Source: JBGSON01 sp041739085 (GTDB lineage Bacteria; Patescibacteriota; Gracilibacteria; CAIRYL01). Taken from it: a DNA stretch of 64,000 bases. Made by a program: the position numbers and the translations under genes. A model generated the notes under the pieces. That model worked only from the letters and a program-made list of their open reading frames with translations, ran no database searches and was not told the DNA's origin. Positions 18,263 through 26,166 of this stretch are shown piece after piece. Each line of letters opens with the position of its first letter. Position 1 is the first letter of the stretch. Location: positions 3,317-67,316 of the forward strand of contig JBGSON010000004.1 in assembly GCA_041739085.1 (NCBI GenBank). Direction: 5' to 3'.

Positions 18263-20062
18263 CTATTTCCTCTCCGATTCCAATTGTGCGAGGAAATCCT
18301 CAAGCTTCATCACTTTCTGCTTCTCTTCCCCGTACTTTCGGATGGTGACGGTATTTTCGTCTTTCTCCTTATTCCCGACGATGACGGTATAGGGGATTTT
18401 TCTCATCTGGGAATCCCGGATCCTTTTATCGAGAGAATCGCGCGTGTCATATCGGTCTATCCGGATGAGTTTTTCCCGGAGCTTCTTCTCCACTTCTTCC
18501 CCGTATGATTCGTGGATGGCGGCGACGGGAAGGATGGCGACCTGGACCGGGGCGAACCAGAAGGGGAATGCTCCGGCATAATGCTCGATGAGGATGGCTG
18601 CGAACCTCTCAAGGGATCCGAGGAGCGCGCGGTGGATCATGAAGGGTTGTTCTTCCTCGCCCTTCTCATTTACATACTTCATCTCGAACCGCGCCGGGAG
18701 ATTGAAATCGAACTGCACCGTCGAGAGCTGCCATTCGCGTCCGAGGGAATCTTTCACCTTGAAATCCACTTTTGGTCCGTAAAAAGCCGCTTCTCCGATA
18801 TCCAGGACAAAGGGGATTTTCTTCTTGTTCAGGATATCCACGATCGTTTTTTCCGCGATTTCCCAGTCCTTGTCTTTCCCGAGGTATTTCTCTTTCTTCT
18901 TCGGATCGCGGAATGAAGCATACATGTTGATGGTAAATCCGAAAGTCTCTTCGAGGACGAACTTTCCGAAGTCGATGACATCTCCGAATTCTTTCGCGAG
19001 CTGGTCGCGCCGGCACATGATGTGGGCGTCATCCTGAGTGAATCCGCGCACTCTCGTGAGGCCTCCGAGTTCACCCTTCTGCTCGAAACGGTAGACCGTC
19101 CCGAACTCATAGTACCGGAGAGGAAAATCGCGGTAAGAGTGAGGATCGGAGGTGTAGATCTTGATGTGGAACGGACAGTTCATCGGCTTCAAAAGATAGA
19201 TCTCGTTCTCATCCGGTTTGCGCTTGTCCTGGTAATCCGCGAGAGTCTGACCGAGCTCGATCGGAGGATACATGGAATTGTTATAAAAACCCCAGTGTCC
19301 GGACATCTCCCAGAGCGCTTTCCGGCCGATATGGGGAGTCATGACGGGGATATATCCTCGCCGGAGCTGATGATCCTCAAACCACCGTTTTATGACCATG
19401 AGCATCGTCGCACCATTCGGCTTCCAGAGTGGGAGTCCGAGTCCGACTTCCGGGTCGATGGTATAAAGACCGAGTTGCTTTCCGAGGACGCGGTGGTCCC
19501 TCTTCTTCGCTTCCTCGATCTGATAGAGGTATTCGTCGAGTTCTTCCTTCGTATCAAACGCTGTGCCGTATATCCTCGTGAGCATCTGATTTTTTTCATC
19601 CCCTCGCCAGTACGCGCCGGCAAGTTTCATGAGTTTGAACGCTCCGAGTTCTCCGGTGGAATTCAGATGCGGGCCCGCGCAGAGATCGCGGTAAAACGGT
19701 TTTTCCTGTTCCCCGAAATCATAGAACGAGAAGACTTTCTCGCCGTCTTTTTTCAAATCCTCGATGAGTTCAAGTTTGAACGGATCATGGGCAAAGAGTT
19801 TTTTCGCGGTCTTATAATCTGTTTCATATCTCCGGATGGGAAAATTCTTGTTCACGATCCATCGCATCTTTTTCTCGATCTCCTTGAACTCGGAATCGGA
19901 GATCTTCTCCTCTCCGAAATCAAAATCCTGATAAAACCCGTCATCAGTCCAGGGGCCGACTCCCATCTTTATGTTCGGGAACATCATCCTCACCGCGGCG
20001 GTCATGATGTGGGAACCGGAATGCCGGCGGCGGATATCTTTTTCGTTTTGAACTTTTGCCAT
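18263..20062 (-). CDS. thrS: threonyl-tRNA synthetase lacking the TGS domain
   Basis: Class II synthetase charging tRNA-Thr. With the ATG chosen here (599 aa) the protein begins almost at once with the editing domain (RRRHSGSHIMTAAV, ~10-23), so the N-terminal TGS domain of the 640 aa E. coli enzyme is absent. Catalytic core: zinc ligands Cys in MNCPFH, His in DDAHIMC and His in MIHRALLGSLERF (motif 3), motif 2 TVYRFEQKGELGGLTRVRGF, and a C-terminal anticodon-binding domain (~495-599). A longer in-frame start (20155) adds about 30 residues without homology. Upstream lies a threonine-codon-rich leader peptide and attenuator; a second promoter-like sequence lies inside the 5' region. Confidence 0.95.
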   Translation of the reverse strand: MAKVQNEKDIRRRHSGSHIMTAAVRMMFPNIKMGVGPWTDDGFYQDFDFGEEKISDSEFKEIEKKMRWIVNKNFPIRRYETDYKTAKKLFAHDPFKLELIEDLKKDGEKVFSFYDFGEQEKPFYRDLCAGPHLNSTGELGAFKLMKLAGAYWRGDEKNQMLTRIYGTAFDTKEELDEYLYQIEEAKKRDHRVLGKQLGLYTIDPEVGLGLPLWKPNGATMLMVIKRWFEDHQLRRGYIPVMTPHIGRKALWEMSGHWGFYNNSMYPPIELGQTLADYQDKRKPDENEIYLLKPMNCPFHIKIYTSDPHSYRDFPLRYYEFGTVYRFEQKGELGGLTRVRGFTQDDAHIMCRRDQLAKEFGDVIDFGKFVLEETFGFTINMYASFRDPKKKEKYLGKDKDWEIAEKTIVDILNKKKIPFVLDIGEAAFYGPKVDFKVKDSLGREWQLSTVQFDFNLPARFEMKYVNEKGEEEQPFMIHRALLGSLERFAAILIEHYAGAFPFWFAPVQVAILPVAAIHESYGEEVEKKLREKLIRIDRYDTRDSLDKRIRDSQMRKIPYTVIVGNKEKDENTVTIRKYGEEKQKVMKLEDFLAQLESERK

Positions 20063-20103
20063 ATGCAATGAGATGAAAGGCGGCGGGAGAAAAGTCGGAC
20101 GGT

Positions 20104-20132
20104 ATTGTATCTGTCTTTCACGGAATTGTGAA
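20104..20132 (-). promoter_or_regulatory. candidate second thrS promoter, inside the leader
   Basis: On the minus strand TTCACA (20132-20127), 17 nt spacer, TACAAT (20109-20104). It lies downstream of the attenuator terminator, 42 nt before the thrS start, and would give attenuator-independent basal expression. Confidence 0.45.
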
Positions 20133-20161
20133 TGTCCGTCCGCGATATTTCCCAAAAGAAT

Positions 20162-20242
20162 AAAAAAAACCCACTCTCGCGATGTGGGGTTCGGATGAAA
20201 GAAAAATCACATATCAGCATCACAACCCCACAGCGTCTGTGG
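20162..20242 (-). promoter_or_regulatory. thrS transcription attenuator
   Basis: Four RNA segments on the minus strand fit the classical ribosome-controlled attenuator. Segment 1 CCACAG and segment 2 CTGTGG form a perfect 6-bp hairpin with loop ACG (20242-20228), inside the Thr codons of the leader peptide. Segment 2 extended, TGTGGGGTT (20232-20224), is exactly complementary to segment 3 AACCCCACA (20191-20183): the antiterminator. Segment 3 also pairs with segment 4 GTGGGTT (20174-20168), followed by a run of 8 T counting the stem end (20169-20162): the terminator. A ribosome stalled on the last Thr codons would cover segment 1 and free segment 2 to pair with 3, allowing thrS transcription. 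Pairings are seen in the sequence; the mechanism is inferred. Confidence 0.88.
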
Positions 20243-20279
20243 TCGAGGTGGTTGCCGTAGTGGTGAAGATCCTTTTCAT
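20220..20279 (-). CDS. threonine-rich leader peptide of thrS
   Basis: Nineteen-codon frame MKRIFTTTATTSTTDAVGL followed by TGA; seven of 19 residues are Thr, in runs of 3, 2 and 2. It resembles the E. coli thr operon leader peptide, which also begins MKRI-x-TT, although here the downstream gene is thrS rather than thrA. The last Thr codons (ACC ACA) overlap segment 1 of the attenuator and the stop codon lies just past segment 2, the geometry needed for attenuation. There is no Shine-Dalgarno sequence; the promoter lies so close that the transcript would start a few bases before the ATG. Confidence 0.88.
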   Translation of the reverse strand: MKRIFTTTATTSTTDAVGL

Positions 20280-20288
20280 ACCAAAACC

Positions 20289-20317
20289 ATTGTATCACAT
20301 CCCCTCCGGACAAACAA
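20289..20317 (-). promoter_or_regulatory. thrS leader promoter
   Basis: On the minus strand TTGTTT (20317-20312), 17 nt spacer, TACAAT (20294-20289). The predicted start falls about 20280-20283, only a few nt before the leader-peptide ATG at 20279, implying a leaderless message. Confidence 0.7.
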
Positions 20318-20422
20318 CGGCACTCGAACCGGAATTGAGAGAAGTGTCACAAAGAAGGTGAACGTTACAGGTTTTAAAAATGAGAAAGTTGATGGCAGGG
20401 ATGTAGCTCCTCAGATTATTTA

Positions 20423-20452
20423 TTGGCTCGGGACACGTCTCATGTCTATAAT
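20423..20452 (+). promoter_or_regulatory. candidate promoter of DUF4239-like gene
   Basis: TTGGCT (20423-20428), 18 nt spacer, perfect TATAAT (20447-20452), about 70 nt upstream of the ATG at 20526. Confidence 0.55.
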
Positions 20453-20525
20453 GCATGAGGCTCAGAAAAACTAGTGGAGAAAAACAATTTTACGTTTTTT
20501 TAGGAATTATTCTCATACATAAAAG

Positions 20526-21272
20526 ATGAAAATCGCTCATAAAATCATACTCTTCATCGTTGGTTTTTCCGGGATTTTTCACCTTTCCCGGGCTTTTGAG
20601 TACTACCACCGGAATATCCTCCTTGCCGATCTCGGCGGTATCCCCTGGCTCTATTCGACGATCGGAGTGATCTTCTCCATCATCGCGGCATTCGCGATCC
20701 AGAAAGAATGGGAAAACTGGAACAGTCTGGTCGAAGCGGCAAAAAGCGAAGTCGACTCGCTCGAAGAACTCTGGATCTGGACCGGGCACATGACAAGCCG
20801 GACAGGGAAGAAGATAAAAGAATTAATCGTGGAATATCTCAAAACGATCATCCATGAAGGATGGAAGAAGAGCGTAAAAGGAGAAAGGAGTGAAGAGGCG
20901 GAAGAGATCTTGTCATCGCTCCGCGATGAGCTTTTTATGCCGGGGAGAAAGGGTTCCGAGTTCATGAGGAACTACTCTGTTCTCCTGAGCGATATCCTGA
21001 GACAGCGGAAGAACCGGCTCCATTACAGCACGCGACATATGCCGGACATCCTTCACTACACCCTTATTTTTTCCACGAGCCTCCTCGTCGGCCTCTCTCT
21101 CCTCATCGGGATAAGAAACGTATGGCTCGATTATATTTTTACCCTCGGAATCGCGACCCTCGCGTTTACGGTGTACGTCGTCATCTCCGATCTCGATAGG
21201 CCTCTCCAACCAGGGGGATGGCACTTTACGACGAAGGATTATAAAGAACTGCTTCAGAGAATACAGAAGTAG
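20526..21272 (+). CDS. bestrophin-like DUF4239 membrane protein
   Basis: 248 aa integral membrane protein: two N-terminal helices (~5-22 and ~38-58), a central charged helical region (~62-175), and two C-terminal helices (~176-195 and ~202-220) followed by ISDLDRPLQPGGW (~221-233). That last motif and the layout match the DUF4239 family, whose function is not established. It is transcribed divergently from thrS from its own promoter. The family name rests on pattern memory, not on a search. Confidence 0.7.
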   Translation: MKIAHKIILFIVGFSGIFHLSRAFEYYHRNILLADLGGIPWLYSTIGVIFSIIAAFAIQKEWENWNSLVEAAKSEVDSLEELWIWTGHMTSRTGKKIKELIVEYLKTIIHEGWKKSVKGERSEEAEEILSSLRDELFMPGRKGSEFMRNYSVLLSDILRQRKNRLHYSTRHMPDILHYTLIFSTSLLVGLSLLIGIRNVWLDYIFTLGIATLAFTVYVVISDLDRPLQPGGWHFTTKDYKELLQRIQK

Positions 21273-21434
21273 GAGTTTGTGTTTTCAGACAACAGAGAGG
21301 AATTACCCCTCGTCGGAGTCTCTCTGACGAAGGAAGAGGACTCCGACGCAACTGTTGGTGTTTTCGGCGGAGTCCCTCATTTCATTCGTAGACGCCGCTG
21401 GGTAGAAATAATCCGAAGTTTAGTCGCAATACTA
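21273..21434. other. intergenic region with hairpin
   Basis: Contains a 10-bp perfect inverted repeat, CGTCGGAGTC at 21311-21320 and GACTCCGACG at 21339-21348, with an 18-nt spacer. It lies just after the DUF4239 gene without a T run and may be a palindromic element or an end of transcript. Confidence 0.45.
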
Positions 21435-22589
21435 CTACCGAATGGAGGTAACAGCTGCGCATGCATTATCGAGGAGTTCCATCTCGCTGTTCATTATGAG
21501 CATCGTATTTTGAGGAACGCAGAAAGTTCCTTTTCCCGGAAGATCGATGATAAAGGTTCCTTCCTCCATGGAGCTGATTCTATCATTCGGTCCGAGAACG
21601 CTGTCTTTTGTGAGTGGAATAACTCTTCCGTCTGCTTTGATCACCCGCACGTCGCCTGCGATTTTCGACACGGAAGCAACGGGCGTTTCATCTTTTCCCA
21701 GGGGATTGTCTCCTATTGTGGGAATGCGGGAAATACAGTCTGATTTCATTTCTTCACTCGGAAGTTTCTGACAGCCTTCTGGGTCTTTCTTGCCAATGGC
21801 AACCTCTAAAAGACATTGATCTTTGCTGTAAGAAACAAGGCCGCCTTTAATTTTTCCGCAGAGATTGTAATCCCCCTGGGATACGGCCGACATGAGATAG
21901 CATTTGTCTTTCGGAGGATTTTGGCCCTCGAAAGACTCACCTTTTATTTTTTCACAAGTATTTGCATTACCGGACTGGACGGCCATCTGCTGATAGCAAT
22001 GATCGGAATCGGGATTCAAATCACAGGCAGAGTCCAGAAAGGAGCTCAGGGAACAACTACTAAAACTGAAAAGTATCAGGAGCAGAAGCATCACTTTTCT
22101 CCCCTTGGAAATGAGTCTTATTGAGAACCAAAACCCAAAGAGAAGAGCAAGAGAAAGGAGAGAAATCCCAAAAGGGACTCCAATAAATGATTTTATACTG
22201 CTTCCAAGAGCGGTAAATCGGGGTTCCAGATAGACAAGATCAAAAGCGAGGAAACCAAAAAGGACGAGAATAATGGAGAAGAGGATCATGTTCGCATAGT
22301 ACGATTTCCGGCGGAATGTCGTAAAAATAAGCATGAGAAAGAGAAGGAACAAAGAAAAAACAACACCGATTATTCCTCCGATGAGGAGCGCTTTCTTTTT
22401 TATAAGAAGCACCATGTTGAGTCCGTTTGCATCAAACCCGCTTTTAATGAGAGGGATATCCACAGATTTGAGATACAGATTATTTTTCAAGAGCGTGAAG
22501 GAAACGAAGAAAACACCGCAAAAAAGAAAAAGAGTAGTGACAAAATATAGAAACGCTTCCCCAAATAGTTTTTTTGATTCAGACATCAT
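21435..22589 (-). CDS. polytopic membrane protein with Cys repeats and FecR-like domain
   Basis: 384 aa. N-terminal membrane part with about five helices (~12-32, ~62-90, ~97-118, ~135-160, ~165-180). Then three degenerate repeats of ~28 residues with the pattern D-x-C-Y/L-x3-A...C-x-K-I/L (~185-290), each carrying two Cys. The C-terminal ~85 residues (KIAGDVRVIKADGRVIPL...GPNDRISS...GTFIIDLP) look like a FecR-type beta-helical domain. Topology suggests a sensor or wall-contact protein with the Cys repeats outside. No known partner nearby. Function unknown. Confidence 0.65.
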   Translation of the reverse strand: MMSESKKLFGEAFLYFVTTLFLFCGVFFVSFTLLKNNLYLKSVDIPLIKSGFDANGLNMVLLIKKKALLIGGIIGVVFSLFLLFLMLIFTTFRRKSYYANMILFSIILVLFGFLAFDLVYLEPRFTALGSSIKSFIGVPFGISLLSLALLFGFWFSIRLISKGRKVMLLLLILFSFSSCSLSSFLDSACDLNPDSDHCYQQMAVQSGNANTCEKIKGESFEGQNPPKDKCYLMSAVSQGDYNLCGKIKGGLVSYSKDQCLLEVAIGKKDPEGCQKLPSEEMKSDCISRIPTIGDNPLGKDETPVASVSKIAGDVRVIKADGRVIPLTKDSVLGPNDRISSMEEGTFIIDLPGKGTFCVPQNTMLIMNSEMELLDNACAAVTSIR

Positions 22590-22977
22590 GAATTAGTGAA
22601 ATAAGAAAATCAAATCACAGAATACGCTAAAGTGAAAAACTTAATTAGTCCATATGTATGAATGTTTTGTGACGGGCACCCCTCCGATTGGTCAAGTTTT
22701 TTGGACTTGGCCGTTTGGTAATATAAAAACGTTCGAGTCCAAACGAACGATCAGTGGCCTCCCTGCGGCTTCACAAGGAATGGAACACAAACGGGGCGGA
22801 ACGACTCAGGGAGAGTCGTTCCATCGGGATGCTTTCTGTAATTTTTCGTAAAGGCTCATATTTAATCTTTTGTTATTCCGGCTTGATAATAGTTGTTTAT
22901 CCCTTATAAATAAATCATTTTCGTAGCGGATCGGAGAAAACTCCGTATTTCCCCCTCTATCAAAAAAGAAAAATATT
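22590..22977. other. 388-nt region with three successive hairpins, no clear gene
   Basis: Contains three stem-loops: GGTCAAG/CTTGGCC (22690-22712), CGTTCG/CGAACG (22730-22749), and GGAACGACT/AGTCGTTCC (22798-22822). A 65-codon frame (22654-22851) has no family resemblance and no good start context. A structured RNA or the remains of a mobile element are both possible. No tRNA, 4.5S RNA, tmRNA or RNase P signature seen. Confidence 0.4.
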
Positions 22978-23253
22978 TTACTCCTTATTCTTCTTTTGGT
23001 TATATATTTTTTTTGCCAGGAGATAAATAATCAATCCAACTCCCGCGCCAAACCCAGCCCCGACTAATAATCCATAATTGCCACAAGCTTCATATCCGCG
23101 CAAGCCGAATGAATTACAGCAAAAACAATCACAGTTTTTCCCAGGCATGTCGCATTGATTGCCACCATATTCCATAAACTTCAACAATCCACCTATTCCA
23201 AAGATAGTGGCTCCCGCAAGGGCGGATAAAATGGAGTACACATACTTTTTCAT
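22978..23253 (-). CDS. small two-helix membrane protein, Cys-rich loop
   Basis: 91 aa from the Met before KKYVYSIL. One helix at ~4-22, one at ~62-82, and between them a Cys-rich loop (QCDMPGKNCDCFCC ~34-47, then one more Cys) probably outside the cell. The end is very Lys-rich. No family recognised. The gene is more A/T-rich than its neighbours, as is the adjacent gap, hinting at separate origin. Confidence 0.55.
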   Translation of the reverse strand: MKKYVYSILSALAGATIFGIGGLLKFMEYGGNQCDMPGKNCDCFCCNSFGLRGYEACGNYGLLVGAGFGAGVGLIIYLLAKKIYNQKKNKE

Positions 23254-23370
23254 AATGTTATGGGTAAAAAATATTGCCAAATATTAAAAAATGAAAGAAA
23301 AAAATTTTATTATTTCGTCTCACTGCATATCATGCGAACCTTTTTTAACTTTTAAACTTTATAACTTCTC

Positions 23371-23445
23371 TGGTGCCCCCGACAGGAATCGGACCTGTAT
23401 CTAGGCGTTAGGAGTGCCTTGTTCTATCCGTTGAACTACGGGAGC
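23371..23445 (-). tRNA. tRNA-Arg (anticodon CCU)
   Basis: Cloverleaf on the minus strand: acceptor GCTCCCG pairs with CGGGGGC, discriminator A, and encoded CCA (23371-23373). D arm GTTCAACGGATAGAAC, anticodon loop CTCCTAA with anticodon CCT at 23412-23410, and a T arm containing GGTCCGATTCC. It lies 8 nt downstream of the MBL-like gene stop on the same strand. Confidence 0.93.
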
Positions 23446-23453
23446 AGATGTCT

Positions 23454-23987
23454 CTATTGAGCCGGCAGAAGTTTGACAAAGACCGTTTTGTCCGGAGGAA
23501 GGGAGGAGGCATCAACGATGTATTCCTCAGTCGTGTCCACCTGAGTCGCCCCCATCTGGACGAGAAATTTTTCTGTGCCAGCTCCGACCGGGAGAACCGC
23601 TTTCGGATCGATCTCTTCCACCATCTTCTTGAGGAATGTGTTTGTTTCTCCTGTTTCCACAACAAGGACATCGATGTCTCCGAATACCTCCATCTCCTGT
23701 TCCGTAAGCTCTTTATCGAGGAGCGGGAGAAAAAGGACGCGGCCATCCTCTGTGAAGATCTTAGCCCCGAGGTTCTTATTCGGGAGGAGGAAAAGGTTGA
23801 CGCCAACGCCTCCGTATTCATATTCTCCCGGCCAGGTCAGGAGATTCCCGCGGAGCGATATATCGCGGTCTTCTTTTGTGAAGATATTGAAAAGGAGAGA
23901 CGGATCAGCGGATCCGGAATTGATGACAAATGTCCCTTTCTTGATCGAGCCGGCGAAAGCGAAGTCACCGAAATATGATAATTTCAT
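23454..23987 (-). CDS. MBL-fold-like protein (COG2220-type, degenerate)
   Basis: 177 aa. Strand pattern and motifs such as LSYFGDFAFAGSIKKGTFVIN (split ~3-23), TWPGEYEYGGV (~51-61), VLVVETG (~107) and PKAVLPVGAG (~127) recall small metallo-beta-lactamase-fold proteins related to UlaG/COG2220. The metal motif HxHxDH is not present, so an active hydrolase is doubtful. Directly upstream of tRNA-Arg and downstream of murA on the same strand (77 nt gap). Confidence 0.55.
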   Translation of the reverse strand: MKLSYFGDFAFAGSIKKGTFVINSGSADPSLLFNIFTKEDRDISLRGNLLTWPGEYEYGGVGVNLFLLPNKNLGAKIFTEDGRVLFLPLLDKELTEQEMEVFGDIDVLVVETGETNTFLKKMVEEIDPKAVLPVGAGTEKFLVQMGATQVDTTEEYIVDASSLPPDKTVFVKLLPAQ

Positions 23988-24064
23988 AGAATCAAAAAGA
24001 TGAAACAGGGAGAGTGTACAAGAAAATGAAACCCCATGGGAAGAGGACGATGGGGAATTTGGAA

Positions 24065-25348
24065 TTACTCTTCGATCGACCGGCTGATCCGTGCCCCGAC
24101 AGATTTCAGTTTTTCCTCGATCTTCTCGTATCCCCGGTGGATGTAATGGATATTCGAGATCTCCGTTTCCCCTTCCGCAGCGAAGGCGGCGAGGAGCATG
24201 GCGGCGCCGGCTCTGATATCCTGACTGGCGACAGAGCTTCCGCGGAGACGTGATTTCCCGTGGACGAGGAACTGGTGGGGATTCAGGAGCTGGACGTTCG
24301 CCCCCATTTTTTCGAGCTCGAGGAGATAGGCGAACTTCCGCTCAAAAAGCGTTTCAAAAATCTGCGAAGTCCCCGCGCACTGCGTGAGAAGAACGGCAAA
24401 TTGCGGATGGAGATCCGTCGGGAATGCCGGGAACACCCCGGTCTGGAGCTTCACCGGCTGATAATCGCCGAGAGGAGGTTTTACGATCACGGTCCTATCC
24501 TCGGGGACGGACACGAAATTCACCCCTACCTCCTTCAGTTTTTGGAAGAAGGAGTCGAGATGATGCTCTTCAACATTCCGGATGATGAGTTCTCCGTTCG
24601 TCACCGCGGCGGCGAGAATAAATGTCCCCGCTTCGAGATAATCCGGAGTGATCTCCACGGAACCTCCGGAAAGATTTTTTGTTCCCCGTATGCGCAACGT
24701 GTGCGTTCCGATCCCGTCGATCTGTGCTCCGGCGGATACAAGAAACTCGCAGAGATTCTGGACATGGGGTTCGGACGCGGCCATGCGGATGATGGATTCT
24801 CCTTCGATGGAAGAAGCGAGCATGACGGCATTTTCCGTAGCCGTCACCGAAATTTCGGGGAGTACAAAAGTCGCGGGACGAAGCCCTTTCGGAGCACTGA
24901 TGCTGATCATATCATGGGAATCGAGGATCTCCGCACCGAACGCCGTGAACGCGGCGAGATGACTCCCGATCGGGCGTTTTCCGAGGACGCATCCTCCGGG
25001 GAACGGCATTTTTACTTCACCGAAACGCGCGAGGAGCGGAGCCAGGAGGAGAATGCTCGCGCGCATACTCTTGATCTTCGGATGAGAGAGTTCACCAGAT
25101 TCAATCTTCACATTGTCAGAAGACAGCTGAATTCCGGATTCCAGCATCTCCATTTCCACTCCGATCGACTCGAGGATATCCATCATCGTTTCGACGTCTT
25201 CAATCTCCGGGACATTTCTGAGCTGAGAAACTCCGGTGATGAGAATACTCGCCGCGAGGATCGGAAGGGCCGCGTTTTTTGAACCGGAAATCTCGACCGC
25301 TCCCCGGAGAGGAACGCCTCCTTCGATGAAATATTTTTCTCTCATCAT
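24065..25348 (-). CDS. murA: UDP-N-acetylglucosamine 1-carboxyvinyltransferase
   Basis: First committed step of peptidoglycan synthesis: adds enolpyruvate from PEP to UDP-GlcNAc. 427 aa, full length. Conserved Lys in SGSKNAALP (~21-29), catalytic Cys in PGGCVLGKRPIG (~115-126), Asp in FPTDLHPQ (~305-312) and Arg in DIRAGAAML (~374-382). Cys in the active loop predicts fosfomycin sensitivity (family knowledge). The ATG overlaps the stop of the upstream membrane-protein gene, so the two are coupled. Confidence 0.96.
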   Translation of the reverse strand: MMREKYFIEGGVPLRGAVEISGSKNAALPILAASILITGVSQLRNVPEIEDVETMMDILESIGVEMEMLESGIQLSSDNVKIESGELSHPKIKSMRASILLLAPLLARFGEVKMPFPGGCVLGKRPIGSHLAAFTAFGAEILDSHDMISISAPKGLRPATFVLPEISVTATENAVMLASSIEGESIIRMAASEPHVQNLCEFLVSAGAQIDGIGTHTLRIRGTKNLSGGSVEITPDYLEAGTFILAAAVTNGELIIRNVEEHHLDSFFQKLKEVGVNFVSVPEDRTVIVKPPLGDYQPVKLQTGVFPAFPTDLHPQFAVLLTQCAGTSQIFETLFERKFAYLLELEKMGANVQLLNPHQFLVHGKSRLRGSSVASQDIRAGAAMLLAAFAAEGETEISNIHYIHRGYEKIEEKLKSVGARISRSIEE

Positions 25349-26052
25349 GGGGCTGATTCTGATGTGGATTTATCATCGATCCTGTCTCCGTGATCCTGCT
25401 CCGGAGAAAGGGGCGCCGTTCCGTAGAGATTGTAGAGGAAGCCGTGGAGTATTTCGATGAGAAAGATCCCGAGCTGGATGACTATCCACGCGATGGGGAG
25501 TCCGAAGATGATGATAATGGAGTTATTGAGCGAAGCGAGGGCGAGGAGGCTGTATATTCCAAAAAGAAAACACCCGGAGACGATCACTCCGAGGAGCCCG
25601 GTGAGAGAATTCCTCCATCCGCTCATGATCTCGGCGATGAGCGCAGTCATGAGTGCGGAACTCAGGAAATGTACGCTCGCGATGCTCAAATGCGCCTCCC
25701 GGGTAAGGAGATAGGAAGGAAGGAAAAAGAGAAAGAGGATAAACGTAAAGAGAAAGACTTGGAAGAGGAGACTCCTCGTTCGCGAATATTTTTCCCGCTC
25801 AAAGACCGTGAGGAGAAGGGAGACCATAAGATTTGAAGCCATGGTCCCGATAAAGACCATCGCGAGCACCGCGACGAGCGTGATCGATGTCGTCAAATCG
25901 TCGGAGGCGATATCATTTGCACCGAGCTGGGCGAAGGTGAGCCCGAAAAGAACAAGGAGAGCGAGGATCATCCCGATGAGTCCTCCGGCAATGCCGGCAA
26001 AGAGCCTTAAGAGCAGTGATTTTATCGAAGGTGTTTGGACCATACGCGTCAC
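25345..26052 (-). CDS. polytopic membrane protein, unknown
   Basis: 235 aa with about six transmembrane helices (~15-40, ~55-85, ~95-115, ~120-145, ~150-172, ~178-208) and a hydrophilic, acidic C-terminal tail. I do not recognise a family. Located between lspA and murA and overlapping murA by 4 nt, so likely co-expressed with envelope synthesis genes. Confidence 0.7.
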   Translation of the reverse strand: MTRMVQTPSIKSLLLRLFAGIAGGLIGMILALLVLFGLTFAQLGANDIASDDLTTSITLVAVLAMVFIGTMASNLMVSLLLTVFEREKYSRTRSLLFQVFLFTFILFLFFLPSYLLTREAHLSIASVHFLSSALMTALIAEIMSGWRNSLTGLLGVIVSGCFLFGIYSLLALASLNNSIIIIFGLPIAWIVIQLGIFLIEILHGFLYNLYGTAPLSPEQDHGDRIDDKSTSESAP

Positions 26053-26104
26053 TTTTCTCCATCATGACAGAAAACAGGGAAAAAGGGAAGACGGGATCGG
26101 GAAG

Positions 26105-26166
26105 GACAAAACACAAAAGACAAAAGAAAAAAGAACATCACTCTTTTCTGTTTTGTGCTTTTTCTT
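26105..26166. repeat. 7-nt tandem arrays in inverted orientation
   Basis: Left array of heptamers GACAAAA, CACAAAA, GACAAAA, GAAAAAA (26105-26132). A right array of the same units on the other strand (26141-26166) lies 8 nt on, making an imperfect inverted repeat. It is located just downstream of lspA, with its end overlapping the lspA stop region, and could act as a terminator on the minus strand. Confidence 0.65.

Noticed and set aside
17794..18508. Long alternative frames on both strands over the 17860-18240 gene
   Set aside because: They overlap thrS or the hypothetical gene and show poor codon use; the 126 aa plus-strand frame fits the gap better.
20320..20420. T-box riboswitch upstream of thrS
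   Set aside because: No T-box sequence or specifier loop pattern; the leader-peptide attenuator explains the region.
21279..21743. 154-codon plus-strand frame opposite the FecR-like gene
   Set aside because: It is antisense to the end of a well-formed membrane protein gene and has no family.
22654..22851. 65-codon plus-strand frame
   Set aside because: Covers three hairpins, no recognisable family, weak start; described as structured non-coding instead.
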